NCBI GenBank assembly: GCA_019637075.1
Contig: JAHBWI010000004.1
Coordinates: forward strand, 248,001-312,000
DNA from: Nitrospiraceae bacterium
GTDB lineage: Bacteria > Nitrospirota > Nitrospiria > Nitrospirales > Nitrospiraceae
Length of the DNA stretch: 64,000 nucleotides
Direction: 5' to 3'
Positions within the stretch are counted from its first letter, which is position 1, and each line of letters begins with the position of its first letter. Both the position numbers and the translations under genes were made by a program. Positions 37,301 through 45,559 of the stretch are shown piece after piece. The notes under the pieces were generated by a model. The model made no database searches, was not told the origin of the DNA, and saw only the letters and a list, made by a program, of their open reading frames with translations.

Positions 37301-38745
37301 TGGGTGGCAGTTGCGGGGCCTGTACCTCGGGGACCGGCGCACCGCCTATGGTGGTAAACATCGGCGGTACCAACTATACGTTCTACAGCGCGTACTTTGT
37401 CCTGGATATTACGAATCCGGAGGTTGCTCCGAAGCTCTTGTGGTCGTTCAGTGCCTCGAACCTCGGTCTGACCACCAGCGTCCCGGCCGTGGTGCGGGTC
37501 AATCCCAGCGGGGATGCCGTGGCGAGCAATGCGAACGCCAAGTGGATGTTGGTCGTCGGGTCAGGACCGACCGCCTACGATGCCACCGTGACGCAAACCT
37601 CGAATCTGTTCGTGATCAATCTCGCGTCTGGACCCGGGAGCAACAATAGTTTGGTGACGACTCTGCCGGTCGGAAGCTTCAACTCATACATCGGTGACAT
37701 GACGGCCTTCGACAAAAACCTGGATTACCGTCACGATGCCGTCTACTTCGGTCGCGTGATCAATGATGGATCGCTGCCCTGGAGGGGTAAGATCTATCGC
37801 CTGACTTTGGGTAAGAATCCGTCGACCGCAGCGTTTGGGACGTCCACGGATCCGGCTCAGTGGGGTATTGCCTCAGGAGGCAACCGAGTACCGACGGAGC
37901 TCCTGGATACCTTTGCGTCGGGGGCCGAAATGGGACCTGTGGCTGCTGCTCCTGCCGTCACGGTGGATGATGCCGCCAACGTCTGGGTATTTGCCGGCAG
38001 CGGCCGATACTACAGCGCGGCGGATAAGACCGACATGTCGACCCAGTACTTCGTGGGGCTCAAGGATTCCGTTCTGAACACGGGCTGTGACCAGACAGTC
38101 AGCATCATCAATTGCTGGACCAATGATTTGGTGGATATGTCGAACGTGACGGTATGTATGGTCGGCGTCGGTGACTGTGGTCAGTCGACGGGCACCAAGC
38201 AAGTCACCGGTCTGTCCGGAACCAATACCTTTACGGACCTGATCGGCGCGGTCAAGGCCAAGGATGGGTGGTACACGAAGATGTTGGAACCGGCCAGCCT
38301 GCCGACCTATCCGTCACCGTATGGGATCGGTGAGCGAGTCGTGAATAGTCCGACGGTCTTCGGCGGCATCGTGTTTTTCCCAAGCTTTATCCCGACGAAC
38401 AATGTCTGCTCCTCGTCGGGCACCAGCCGGTTGTGGGCGCTGTTTTACAAGACCGGAAGCGCCTATCAGGAGCCGATCATCGGCACATCGGCCTCCGGGA
38501 CCAACAAGAATGTCAACCGGTATGGCTCCCTTGGGGATGGGTTGGCGTTCGGCATCGTGGTGCATATCGGATCAGGTCGAGATGGGGGAAGCCCCTTTGG
38601 ACTCCTGATCAACATGAGCCAGGGTAATTTCGGTGATTGTCCCACCTGCAACCCTGGAGGGAGCGGCGGGCCGATCAGTTCGAACATCGGGGCGAACGTC
38701 GCTATTGATCCCCGCAGTCGATACTTCTCATGGATGAACATGTAA
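34330..38745 (+). CDS. pilY1: PilY1-like pilus tip adhesin
   Basis: A 1,471-residue exported protein (signal peptide to about residue 28). A von Willebrand A domain opens with the metal-ion site DNSGS at 54-58 in IIIIMDNSGSMS. Calcium-loop-like segments occur in the middle: DSNGDGIPQTSEWD, DTDQDGKLNYVRD, DTNGDGLPDDRTGD and DSDHDGIVDSGEQ. The C-terminal half is the PilY1 beta-propeller domain, with YVGGNDGMLHAFNAGF as a family signature. ATG 34330 follows GAGGAGGAG; an in-frame start at 34303 is less likely. PilY1 binds calcium and works at the pilus tip in adhesion, surface sensing and twitching. It is the largest gene of the window. Confidence 0.95.
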   Translation: MKRHTITALTLAITSGLGVLLSAGESRAVSNADYTATPPFVSNATTPNIIIIMDNSGSMSNLGNCDGTDDGDCVDFSGSSIDKAFTNTTNWGGYFNSLTCYTYDTTDTRFEPASSKATLADLCPDTQWDGNFLNWATLRRFDAVKKAMSGGDCIVTRAADGTCPANGTPALKTVTAQGTGVNTQAASVRYNAGTGANTYVGRIPLADRSGNKDPIYIHTDAAYFCVDDDNSFNSNCGDSYSVRKYLLKIGYASEPTGVIQQIGSKARFGLMEFKSSSVGARMLVGVGARQSIDWSGTVVETFNTNTAAMVDAVGESYPYTWTPLSESLYETARYVAQINSTYSSTSYVYPIAFAGGISNGVNFATSGVGSIGTSEITALGASESCPSGYISNACGRDPYFYGQNHTPAWSSTSQLVNCCKTFVIIFTDGEPTQDQNIPAAMQDYAHARHGVHCTGSDNGVPSRPIDGTCNTNAATPFSDLLAEHKTDYASSGSHFLDDVAYWAHTNDLRPCNGSADGTINVLAVTGHCLPGTQNLTVYTFFAFGNMNGRGILSQTARLGAFEDSNGDGIPQTSEWDKENNYSGAATPDGIPDAYFESSNVDDLQDKLLATIASILRRSSSGSSVSVLATANTGEGALYQSYFYPSTIEPSTLSDIRWTGYTQSLFIDTFGNTREDTDQDGKLNYVRDLIVKTRFDSVANQVKVDKYIDTNGDGLPDDRTGDGLVTSADCYVCGQTLADIVPLWEAGKQLALKDAATRSIYTWVDSDHDGIVDSGEQISFDTANEATLRPYLRAATSADGTKIINFVRGCDPSSCAEQAATRDRRLQVPPTSGTLKVWKLGDIIHSTPTVVASPKDRYDAVYGDESYSAFLQHYYNRRQVAYVGGNDGMLHAFNAGFYHPGDDSSTTGTNRVEHGYFTRTATDNSGGPVLGEELWGFIPYQLLPQLEWLTRADYQHTYYVDLPIKVADVRIFAADTDHPNGWGTILIGGFRMGGSCGACTSGTGAPPMVVNIGGTNYTFYSAYFVLDITNPEVAPKLLWSFSASNLGLTTSVPAVVRVNPSGDAVASNANAKWMLVVGSGPTAYDATVTQTSNLFVINLASGPGSNNSLVTTLPVGSFNSYIGDMTAFDKNLDYRHDAVYFGRVINDGSLPWRGKIYRLTLGKNPSTAAFGTSTDPAQWGIASGGNRVPTELLDTFASGAEMGPVAAAPAVTVDDAANVWVFAGSGRYYSAADKTDMSTQYFVGLKDSVLNTGCDQTVSIINCWTNDLVDMSNVTVCMVGVGDCGQSTGTKQVTGLSGTNTFTDLIGAVKAKDGWYTKMLEPASLPTYPSPYGIGERVVNSPTVFGGIVFFPSFIPTNNVCSSSGTSRLWALFYKTGSAYQEPIIGTSASGTNKNVNRYGSLGDGLAFGIVVHIGSGRDGGSPFGLLINMSQGNFGDCPTCNPGGSGGPISSNIGANVAIDPRSRYFSWMNM

Positions 38746-39773
38746 TGCAGATCGGCCTTGGCAATTCGGTGGAAAAGGCGGGGAGAGCGTTTCTCCCCGC
38801 CCAGCCCTCCATGCAGATGGGAGCCCTCTTGTGGAGCTTGGGAATCGCGCTCCTGTCCGGCTGTTCTTCCAGCGGCTCCCAGGACGACGTCACAAAAGGT
38901 GCGAATGTCTTGAACAACCAGCCGCCGGTTGTTCGCAAAGTCACCCTTGTCCCCACTCCCCTGACATTGGCTGGTCCGCTAGCCGTACAGATTGATGTCC
39001 ACGACCCGGACGGACAGCAACTCACGACGCGTGTCCAGTGGATTGTGAACGGCGCGCCGGTCACGGGCGTGAACGGTCCCGAACTGCGTCCGGACCTCGT
39101 CAAACGCGGAGATATGGTGGCGGTTGAAGTCGTGGCATCCGATGGTGAAGCCGAAAGTGTGCCGTTCAGAACGGAGCCCGTCCAGGTGGTGAATACCCCG
39201 CCGATTCTGACCCGAGTCATGATAGAAGCCGACGGTCCTCAGGGGAGCAATCGTGTCCAGGCGAAAGTCGATGCGGCCGACCCCGACCGCGATGAAATTC
39301 AATACACTTACCAATGGTGGCATAACGACAAGCAGGTAACGGAAGGGACAGAGAACGCGTTGGATACGACGGGCTATGGACGAAAGGATATCGTCGGCGT
39401 CGAGGTGATCGCTCGAGACCAGGAAAGTGCGTCATTGGCCATGCGGGCTACGCCCATCGTGCTCGGCAATTCTCCTCCCGAAATCACGTCCAACCCCGCC
39501 GTATTGAACAATCGCGAGCAATATGACTATGCGGTGCAGGTGAAGGACATTGACGGAGACCCGATCACATTTGCCCTTGAAACCGCTCCTCCGGGCATGT
39601 CCATCGACAAGACGAGCGGCCAAGTCACGTGGAAGGTGACGCCGGGCCTTACCGGCACGCATCGGGTAAAGATCGTGGCAGAGGACGGTCAAGGGGGATC
39701 GACATGGCAAGAGTTCGAGGTCACGATACCGTCGACGGCTCAGACCGCGACACAGTCGTCACCCCAAGGCTGA
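38745..39773 (+). CDS. Ig/cadherin-like lipoprotein after pilY1
   Basis: The start overlaps the pilY1 stop (TAATG). From ATG 38745 it has 342 residues; ATG 38811 is a possible shorter start. A lipobox LLSGC at about residues 36-40 predicts lipidation. Three beta-sandwich repeats follow: two with PPxxxxVxxxP-type starts and DPDGQQL/DPDRDEI acidic loops, and a third like a dystroglycan-type cadherin domain (DIDGDPITFALETAPPGMSID...GQVTW). It is probably an outer-membrane or periplasmic partner of the pilus tip complex, a role inferred from the coupling to pilY1. Confidence 0.85.
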   Translation: MQIGLGNSVEKAGRAFLPAQPSMQMGALLWSLGIALLSGCSSSGSQDDVTKGANVLNNQPPVVRKVTLVPTPLTLAGPLAVQIDVHDPDGQQLTTRVQWIVNGAPVTGVNGPELRPDLVKRGDMVAVEVVASDGEAESVPFRTEPVQVVNTPPILTRVMIEADGPQGSNRVQAKVDAADPDRDEIQYTYQWWHNDKQVTEGTENALDTTGYGRKDIVGVEVIARDQESASLAMRATPIVLGNSPPEITSNPAVLNNREQYDYAVQVKDIDGDPITFALETAPPGMSIDKTSGQVTWKVTPGLTGTHRVKIVAEDGQGGSTWQEFEVTIPSTAQTATQSSPQG

Positions 39774-39821
39774 CGACTGCACGAGCCGATTCCTCCCTCC
39801 CGGACGCCATTGCCCATCTAC

Positions 39822-39851
39822 TTGTTCCCCACTTTGCCGCTTTGTTAAAAT
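39822..39851 (+). promoter_or_regulatory. Possible promoter for phoH-ybeY-ftsY
   Basis: TTGTTC (39822-39827) and TAAAAT (39846-39851) are 18 bases apart; the -10 matches 5 of 6, the -35 only partly. A start near 39858 would give a short leader before the GTG at 39891. Confidence 0.5.
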
Positions 39852-39890
39852 CACCCTAACGATCCTGGCGAAAGGGGTGTACATTCCGGC

Positions 39891-40952
39891 GTGCGAAAAC
39901 TCAAACTTCGCGAAGGTACGAATACAGCAGCCCTCTTCGGTCATCACGATCGGCACCTGAAGCTGATCGAGGAAGAGTTTGGAGTCCGGCTCTCAGCGCG
40001 TGGTGAGGAAGTCGCGATCGAGGGGATTCCGGATGCGGTGCGGCAGGCAGAGCGCGTGTTGAACGAGCTGGCCCTGCTGACGTACGAAGGCTACGAGCTC
40101 AAATCCGATGAAGTCAGTCATGCCCTGACGGCTCTCCGTCAGAATCAGGACGCACCCCTTAAAGAGCTCCTGTTCAGCGCCTCTCCTATCGTTACCAAAA
40201 AACGATTCATCGTTCCCAAGACGCCCACGCAGAAGTTTTATCTCGAGGCCATTGAAAAGCACGATATCGTGATCGGCATCGGTCCTGCGGGGACCGGGAA
40301 GACCTATCTGGCTATGGCGATGGCAGTGACGGCTTTGATGAAAAAGGACGTGAGCCGCATTATTCTGGCGCGGCCGGCCGTCGAAGCAGGAGAGAAGCTT
40401 GGCTACCTGCCGGGTGATATGTATGCCAAGGTCAATCCGTATCTGCGGCCGCTGTACGATGCCTTGTTCGACATGATGGATATGGAGCGGGCCAATCGAT
40501 TGATCGAACGCGGAGACATTGAAATCGCGCCCCTGGCCTTCATGCGCGGGCGAACGCTGAACGATTCGTTCGTGATCCTGGACGAAGCGCAGAACGCGAC
40601 GGCCGAGCAAATGAAGATGTTTCTGACCCGTTTGGGGTTCCATTCGAAGGTCGTGGTCACGGGCGATGTGACGCAGGTCGATCTTCCGCCCGACCGTGTC
40701 TCAGGGTTGATAGAAGTGCGGGAGATTTTGAAGGACATTTCCGGCATCGAGTTTGTGTATTTTGATGAGCGCGACGTGGTTCGGCACCGCTTGGTGCAGG
40801 ACATCATCAAGGCCTACGATCAGCATGCATCTCATCGGTCCGGTGGAAGTGCCGCGCATAAGGACGGTGGCCGTGTCGGTTCACCAGGAAGCCGCCCGTC
40901 CGCGACTCCTCCCTCCCATCCTTCCAAACGCCCCTGGGGCCAGCCTCATTAA
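39891..40952 (+). CDS. phoH: PhoH-like ATPase
   Basis: A 353-residue PhoH protein, starting at GTG 39891 after CGAAAGGGG. The N-terminal KH-like part is followed by the P-loop ATPase: Walker A GPAGTGKTYLA near residue 131, Walker B FVILDEAQNATAEQMKMFLTRLG and GDVTQVDLP. These match the PhoH/YbeZ type that partners YbeY in RNA processing. The downstream ybeY start coincides with its stop. The proline-, serine- and histidine-rich tail (after about residue 315) is low complexity. Confidence 0.96.
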   Translation: MRKLKLREGTNTAALFGHHDRHLKLIEEEFGVRLSARGEEVAIEGIPDAVRQAERVLNELALLTYEGYELKSDEVSHALTALRQNQDAPLKELLFSASPIVTKKRFIVPKTPTQKFYLEAIEKHDIVIGIGPAGTGKTYLAMAMAVTALMKKDVSRIILARPAVEAGEKLGYLPGDMYAKVNPYLRPLYDALFDMMDMERANRLIERGDIEIAPLAFMRGRTLNDSFVILDEAQNATAEQMKMFLTRLGFHSKVVVTGDVTQVDLPPDRVSGLIEVREILKDISGIEFVYFDERDVVRHRLVQDIIKAYDQHASHRSGGSAAHKDGGRVGSPGSRPSATPPSHPSKRPWGQPH

Positions 40953-41422
40953 TGCCTGTCGTGGTCGGGGCGCGGCTGAGGCGCAATGCGTTGCGTCTGC
41001 GTGCGCTTCAATCATTGGCCTGCCGTGTTCTGGATGCCGTGGGCGAATCCGACGCCTTCTTGAGTTTCGAAATAGTCGGCGATGCCCGTATGCGGGGATT
41101 GAATCGACGCTACCGTCGTAAGGATAAGACCACCGATGTGTTGGCGTTTGCCGCACGCGAAGCGCTGGGCCCGGCTTCTCCCGCATTGGGCGATGTGGTG
41201 GTTTCGCTTCCTCAGACCATCCGGCAGGCACGTGAACGCGGCCATCATCCCGATGTCGAACTGGCCGTGCTGCTGATCCACGGGGTGCTGCATCTCTGCG
41301 GATATGATCACGAGCGCAGCGAAGCGGAAGCGAGGCGGATGAAACGGCGTGAGGCCCGCGTCCTGGCGATGGTCGCTCCAATCCCCCGTCTCTTGCTATC
41401 TGGGTATCGCGTTCGAGTATGA
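40952..41422 (+). CDS. ybeY: Endoribonuclease YbeY
   Basis: YbeY is a metal-dependent RNase used in 16S rRNA 3'-end maturation and ribosome quality control. The 156-residue protein has the zinc-binding signature HGVLHLCGYDH (H3 motif) and the preceding strand motif MRGLNRRYRRKDKTTDVLAF. It starts on the last base of the phoH stop (TAATG), so both are translationally coupled. The phoH-ybeY pair is near-universal in bacteria. Confidence 0.96.
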   Translation: MPVVVGARLRRNALRLRALQSLACRVLDAVGESDAFLSFEIVGDARMRGLNRRYRRKDKTTDVLAFAAREALGPASPALGDVVVSLPQTIRQARERGHHPDVELAVLLIHGVLHLCGYDHERSEAEARRMKRREARVLAMVAPIPRLLLSGYRVRV

Positions 41423-41478
41423 TGCAGTCCGCAGCGTGGGCTTCGCGTGCGTGACTGATGCCGAAAGGGGAGGGGCCG

Positions 41479-42393
41479 GTGGGTTGGTTTCAGAAACTGA
41501 CGGCGGGTTTGACCAAGACGCGGGAGGCCGTGACGGGGCAGCTTGATCGGTTGCTCGGTAGGGCGGCTGATCCGGCGCTCTTGGACGAACTCGAGGTCTC
41601 GCTTATCGGCGCTGACTTGGGTGTGTCGGCCGTCGACCGGGTGATGACGACTCTACGTGCCCAAATGCGAGGCGGAAACTTTTCATCGGCCGAACGCGTG
41701 CGGGAGCAGTTGCGCAGCTCGCTGCTGGATATTCTTCGCCCCGCCCAGTCCGTATCGATCGACCAAGTGATCAGCCAGGGCCCGAAGCCCTTCGTCATTC
41801 TGGCGGTGGGAGTGAATGGGGTCGGGAAGACCACCACCATCGCGAAATTGACCCAGCGGCTGAAGCAGCAGGGACAGTCGCCGTTGTTGGTCGCCGGCGA
41901 CACATTTCGCGCGGCGGCCATCGATCAGCTTCAAGTGTGGGCCGATCGTATCGGTGTGGAAGTGATTTGCCACCGCCCGGGAGCCGATCCCGCTGCCGTA
42001 GCCTACGACGGAATGACGGCTGCCAAAGCGCGAGGGGCTGGGGTCGTCTTGATCGATACGGCCGGCCGTCTACATACCAAGACCAACCTCATGGACGAAT
42101 TGCGAAAGGTCAAACGAGTGATCGGCCAGGAGTGCCCCGGTGCCCCGCACGAAGTCCTGCTCGTGCTCGATGCGACGGTCGGGCAGAACGCCATTGCCCA
42201 GGCCAAGCAGTTTCATGACGCAGTCGGCGTCACGGGGATAGCCTTGACGAAACTCGACGGAACGGCGCGCGGCGGGATCGTCGTTGCGATCGCCGATACC
42301 CTCAAGATTCCGGTGCGACTGATCGGGGTGGGGGAAGCCGCCGAAGATTTGCAGGACTTTCGTGCCGACGCATTCGTCTCGGCCCTCTTCTAA
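41479..42393 (+). CDS. ftsY: Signal recognition particle receptor FtsY
   Basis: FtsY is the SRP receptor GTPase that delivers ribosome-nascent chains to SecYEG at the inner membrane. From GTG 41479 it has 304 residues (start MGWFQKLTAGL); ATG 41458 would add seven residues but lacks a ribosome site, whereas AAAGGGG sits about 8 bases before the GTG. NG-domain motifs are GVNGVGKTTTIAKL (G1), DTAGRLHTKTNLMDEL (G3) and TKLDGTARGG (G4). It lacks the long acidic N-terminal A domain of the E. coli protein. Confidence 0.96.
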   Translation: MGWFQKLTAGLTKTREAVTGQLDRLLGRAADPALLDELEVSLIGADLGVSAVDRVMTTLRAQMRGGNFSSAERVREQLRSSLLDILRPAQSVSIDQVISQGPKPFVILAVGVNGVGKTTTIAKLTQRLKQQGQSPLLVAGDTFRAAAIDQLQVWADRIGVEVICHRPGADPAAVAYDGMTAAKARGAGVVLIDTAGRLHTKTNLMDELRKVKRVIGQECPGAPHEVLLVLDATVGQNAIAQAKQFHDAVGVTGIALTKLDGTARGGIVVAIADTLKIPVRLIGVGEAAEDLQDFRADAFVSALF

Positions 42394-42541
42394 TGCCTCG
42401 CTGCCAAGGCGAGCCTTCCCTGTAACTCCTTCACTTTTCAGCTAATTCCTTCCCAGCCCTGCGTTTCCGTGCTAGCCTCAATTCCTGGTACATCGCCGGG
42501 AAACCCCGGAGTTATTTCTCAAAGAAGGAGTGCGACCGACT

Positions 42542-43327
42542 ATGAGCACCCTCCTCGTAATCGACGACGACCGGCTTCATTGCGACCTCCTGCAGGCCGT
42601 GTTTGCGCGTCAGGGCTATCAAGTGATGACGGCCACCAGTGGTCGCGAGGGCTTGGCCTTATTCCAGTCCCATCGACCGCATGTCACCTTGCTCGATCTC
42701 AGGATGACCGAAATGGACGGTCTCACGGTGTTGAAGGAGATTCGTGCGCGCGATCCGCTGGCCGGTGTCATTATCATCGGCGGCGGCGCGACGGAAGATC
42801 AGGAGAATCAGGCGCGCGAGTTGCGCGTGACGGATTTTCTGCGCAAAGGTCTCTCGCTGGACGTGTTGATCGGGGCCGTGCATCGAGTGGCGCAGCAGGC
42901 CAGACGCACCCGCGAAGCCTCCGTAACGGCGGACACTGCTGTGGCCGACGAAGCGCCAACCGAGTCGATCTTGGTCGTCGATGATGAGGTGATGGTGCGG
43001 GACCTGCTCGTGCGGTTCTTGAGCTTGCGCGGCTACCGCGTGCATGCGGCCCAAGACGGTCGCGAAGCCCTTCGCATGATCGACCAGTTGAAGCCCGATC
43101 TGATCATGTTGGATCTCATGATGCCCGAGATGAACGGTGTCGAGGTGTTGCGTATCTTGAAGGAGAAGGAATACCCCGGCGGGACGATCATTCTGACGGG
43201 CAATCAGCATGAGGATATGCTGGGTACGGCCTGGGGCTTGGGCCCTCAGGAAGTCCTGCCGAAGCCCGTCGATCTGGAGCGAGCGCTCATGGCCGTTCAA
43301 CTTGTGATGGTCTGCCGGGAGTGTTAA
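42542..43327 (+). CDS. Response regulator with two receiver domains and no output domain
   Basis: The 261-residue protein contains two CheY-like receiver domains, about 3-115 and 142-258, joined by an alanine-rich linker. Domain 2 has all key residues: DDE at 147-149, phospho-acceptor D191, T219 and K241. Domain 1 keeps D8-D10, D52 and K102 but has glycines (IIIGGGA) where the conserved Thr/Ser of the switch belongs. There is no DNA-binding or enzymatic output, so it may be a phosphorelay or protein-interaction part. ATG 42542 is chosen over an in-frame GTG at 42530 that lies on top of the ribosome site AAGGAG. No histidine kinase is adjacent. Confidence 0.92.
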   Translation: MSTLLVIDDDRLHCDLLQAVFARQGYQVMTATSGREGLALFQSHRPHVTLLDLRMTEMDGLTVLKEIRARDPLAGVIIIGGGATEDQENQARELRVTDFLRKGLSLDVLIGAVHRVAQQARRTREASVTADTAVADEAPTESILVVDDEVMVRDLLVRFLSLRGYRVHAAQDGREALRMIDQLKPDLIMLDLMMPEMNGVEVLRILKEKEYPGGTIILTGNQHEDMLGTAWGLGPQEVLPKPVDLERALMAVQLVMVCREC

Positions 43328-43360
43328 GCTGCCTCCTTCACACGGTGGTTGCGGTGAAGG

Positions 43361-45559
43361 GTGAAGTATCTGCGTCGGGTCATTGTCTGCAGTCTCCTCG
43401 GGCTTTCTGCCGTCTTCATTCCTCTCGCGGGTGATTCGCCCGCCGCATCCGACGATCCCACGATTCTCCACCATCGCCTGACGGTGGAACTCCGCCCCCC
43501 GACTCACGAATTGATCGCCACCGACCGTCTCACGGTGAAAGCCGGGCTCGCTGGCCGTCCGCTGGCCTTTTCACTCGCGCCGTCTCTTCGGGTGGAACGG
43601 ATTGAAGTCGTCGGACCTTGTGCGGCGCCCTGCCGCACCGGAGATCGCCTCGACTTCCAATCCGTCGTGGCCCCTGACCAGCCCGGAATTCGGCAGGTCG
43701 TGGTGGCGTCGCCGCATTCACTCGGCAAAGAAGGCGGGGTCGAACTCGCAATTTCTTACCGGGGGGTGATCAACGACCCACCGCGCGACCCGCGACATCT
43801 CCGTTTCGTCACGCCGAGTGAAACGTCCGGCCACATCGGAGAGGACGGGGTCTACCTGAGCAGCGAGACCCAATGGTATCCCGATCTGGACGGTTCTTTG
43901 GCGACCTTTGAAACTACGATCAGTGTGCCCGAGGGGTGGGTGGCGGTGAGCCAAGGCGCAACTCAGGACCAAGGGCGGCATTGGACCGTCGACACGCGTA
44001 GCGAGGCCCTCACCGTCGTCGCCAATCGATTCGTTGTCAAAACCCGGGACTGGCAGTCACCCAGCGGCCAAGCCATTGAACTCGCGACCTATCTGTTCCC
44101 TGAGGATGCCGCGTTGGCGGACGAGTATCTCGATGCGTCCGCTCGCTACCTGGCCGCCTACATTCCAATTTTGGGGCCCTATCCCTTCTCGCGGTTTGCC
44201 GTCGTGGAGAATTTTTTCAGCAGCGGCCTCGGGATGCCGTCGTTTACGTTGCTGGGAAGCGGGGTGATCAAGCGGCATTACACGCAGCCTTATGCATTAG
44301 GACATGAGATCGTTCACTCCTGGATCGGCAACGGCGTGTTCAACCGGGTCGATCAAGGCAACTGGGTCGAAGGGCTCACGACCTATCTGGCAAACTACTA
44401 CTATCACGAATTCACCGGTGACCTGGCTCAAGCGCGCGAGCAGCGGCGGCTGATGCTGCTGGGGTATGGCGTCTATGTCGGGGCGGCGCGCGATTATCCC
44501 GTCGGCGCGTTTACGCGCAAGAGCGATGAAAAGGACAACGCGATCGGGTACCAGAAGTCCGCGATGGTCTTCCATGCGCTCCGGCAAGAAATCGGTGATG
44601 CGCATTTCTGGAAGGGAATTCGGACACTCGTGGCCGAACACTTGGGCCGGCCTGCGGATTGGAAGGACATTGAACGGGTCTTTCAAGTCGTTGCAGGCCG
44701 TGATCTTCGGTGGTTCTTTGCCCAGTGGGTCGAACGTGCCGGGGCGCCGACTTTGACCGTAGAGTCGGTCGAAGTCCAGTCGAGGGATCGCGCATCCCAG
44801 GAGGAGCGAGCAACCCAAGTCGGCGTTCGGATCGCGCAGGGGACAACAGCCTTCCGTTTTCCGCTCGAACTCGAATTTGTCCTCGCCGGAGGAACGCTCC
44901 ACCGTGCGCGTGTTCAAATTACTCAGCCGGCGGAGACCGCGACACTGACCCTGCCTGATCGGCCGGTCTCGGTTCGGGTCGACCCTGACCTGCAGCTTTT
45001 CCGGCGGGTCGCGCGTTCCGACATGAGCCCGATGTTGAACGTGTATGTGACCGACGACAGACGATCCGTGGTGATTCCTTCGGGGGCGGCGCCGAAGCCA
45101 TCAGATCCGTTCGGAGAACTGCTTGCTCGCATCGCCGCGCAGGAGGCAAACAGGCCAGAAGGGGAACGGACCATTCAAATCGAAAGTGCGCGTCTGACGG
45201 GCACTCTACCCAGCGGGTCGATCCTGTTGTTGGGAGGGCCTGGCGAGAATCCGGCGGTCGCTGAGGCTGTGAAGGAGTGCGGGGGCCATATCGATCTGAC
45301 TGAAAAAGGATTCGTGGCCGAGGGGCGTTCGTATGAGGGGCCGACCATGGCCCTGCTGGCCTCCTGCCGCCGGAAGGACGAACCAGACTCCGTGGTGACG
45401 ATCCTCTACGGCGTGAGCCCCCAGGCGCTTCCTCGAGTCGCGAGGCTCTTGTTTTTTTATGGATGGCAGAGTTATGTGGTGTTTCACGAAGGCGCAGTCG
45501 TCGCTCGCGGCGACTGGGACGATAGAATGAACGCAGAGGTGCGGATTGAAACGAACTAA
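43361..45559 (+). CDS. Exported M1-type (gluzincin) aminopeptidase-like protein
   Basis: A 732-residue protein from GTG 43361, with a signal peptide (VIVCSLLGLSAVFIPLAG..., to about residue 30). An N-terminal beta domain is followed by the gluzincin catalytic domain: HEIVH at 315-319 and the third zinc ligand E337 in GNWVEGLTTYLANYY, 17 residues after the second histidine. The usual GAMEN exopeptidase motif is replaced by VENFFSSGLGMPSF. A C-terminal domain of about 180 residues follows. It is probably a periplasmic or surface peptidase. The TolB-like gene starts within its last 14 bases. Confidence 0.88.
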   Translation: MKYLRRVIVCSLLGLSAVFIPLAGDSPAASDDPTILHHRLTVELRPPTHELIATDRLTVKAGLAGRPLAFSLAPSLRVERIEVVGPCAAPCRTGDRLDFQSVVAPDQPGIRQVVVASPHSLGKEGGVELAISYRGVINDPPRDPRHLRFVTPSETSGHIGEDGVYLSSETQWYPDLDGSLATFETTISVPEGWVAVSQGATQDQGRHWTVDTRSEALTVVANRFVVKTRDWQSPSGQAIELATYLFPEDAALADEYLDASARYLAAYIPILGPYPFSRFAVVENFFSSGLGMPSFTLLGSGVIKRHYTQPYALGHEIVHSWIGNGVFNRVDQGNWVEGLTTYLANYYYHEFTGDLAQAREQRRLMLLGYGVYVGAARDYPVGAFTRKSDEKDNAIGYQKSAMVFHALRQEIGDAHFWKGIRTLVAEHLGRPADWKDIERVFQVVAGRDLRWFFAQWVERAGAPTLTVESVEVQSRDRASQEERATQVGVRIAQGTTAFRFPLELEFVLAGGTLHRARVQITQPAETATLTLPDRPVSVRVDPDLQLFRRVARSDMSPMLNVYVTDDRRSVVIPSGAAPKPSDPFGELLARIAAQEANRPEGERTIQIESARLTGTLPSGSILLLGGPGENPAVAEAVKECGGHIDLTEKGFVAEGRSYEGPTMALLASCRRKDEPDSVVTILYGVSPQALPRVARLLFFYGWQSYVVFHEGAVVARGDWDDRMNAEVRIETN

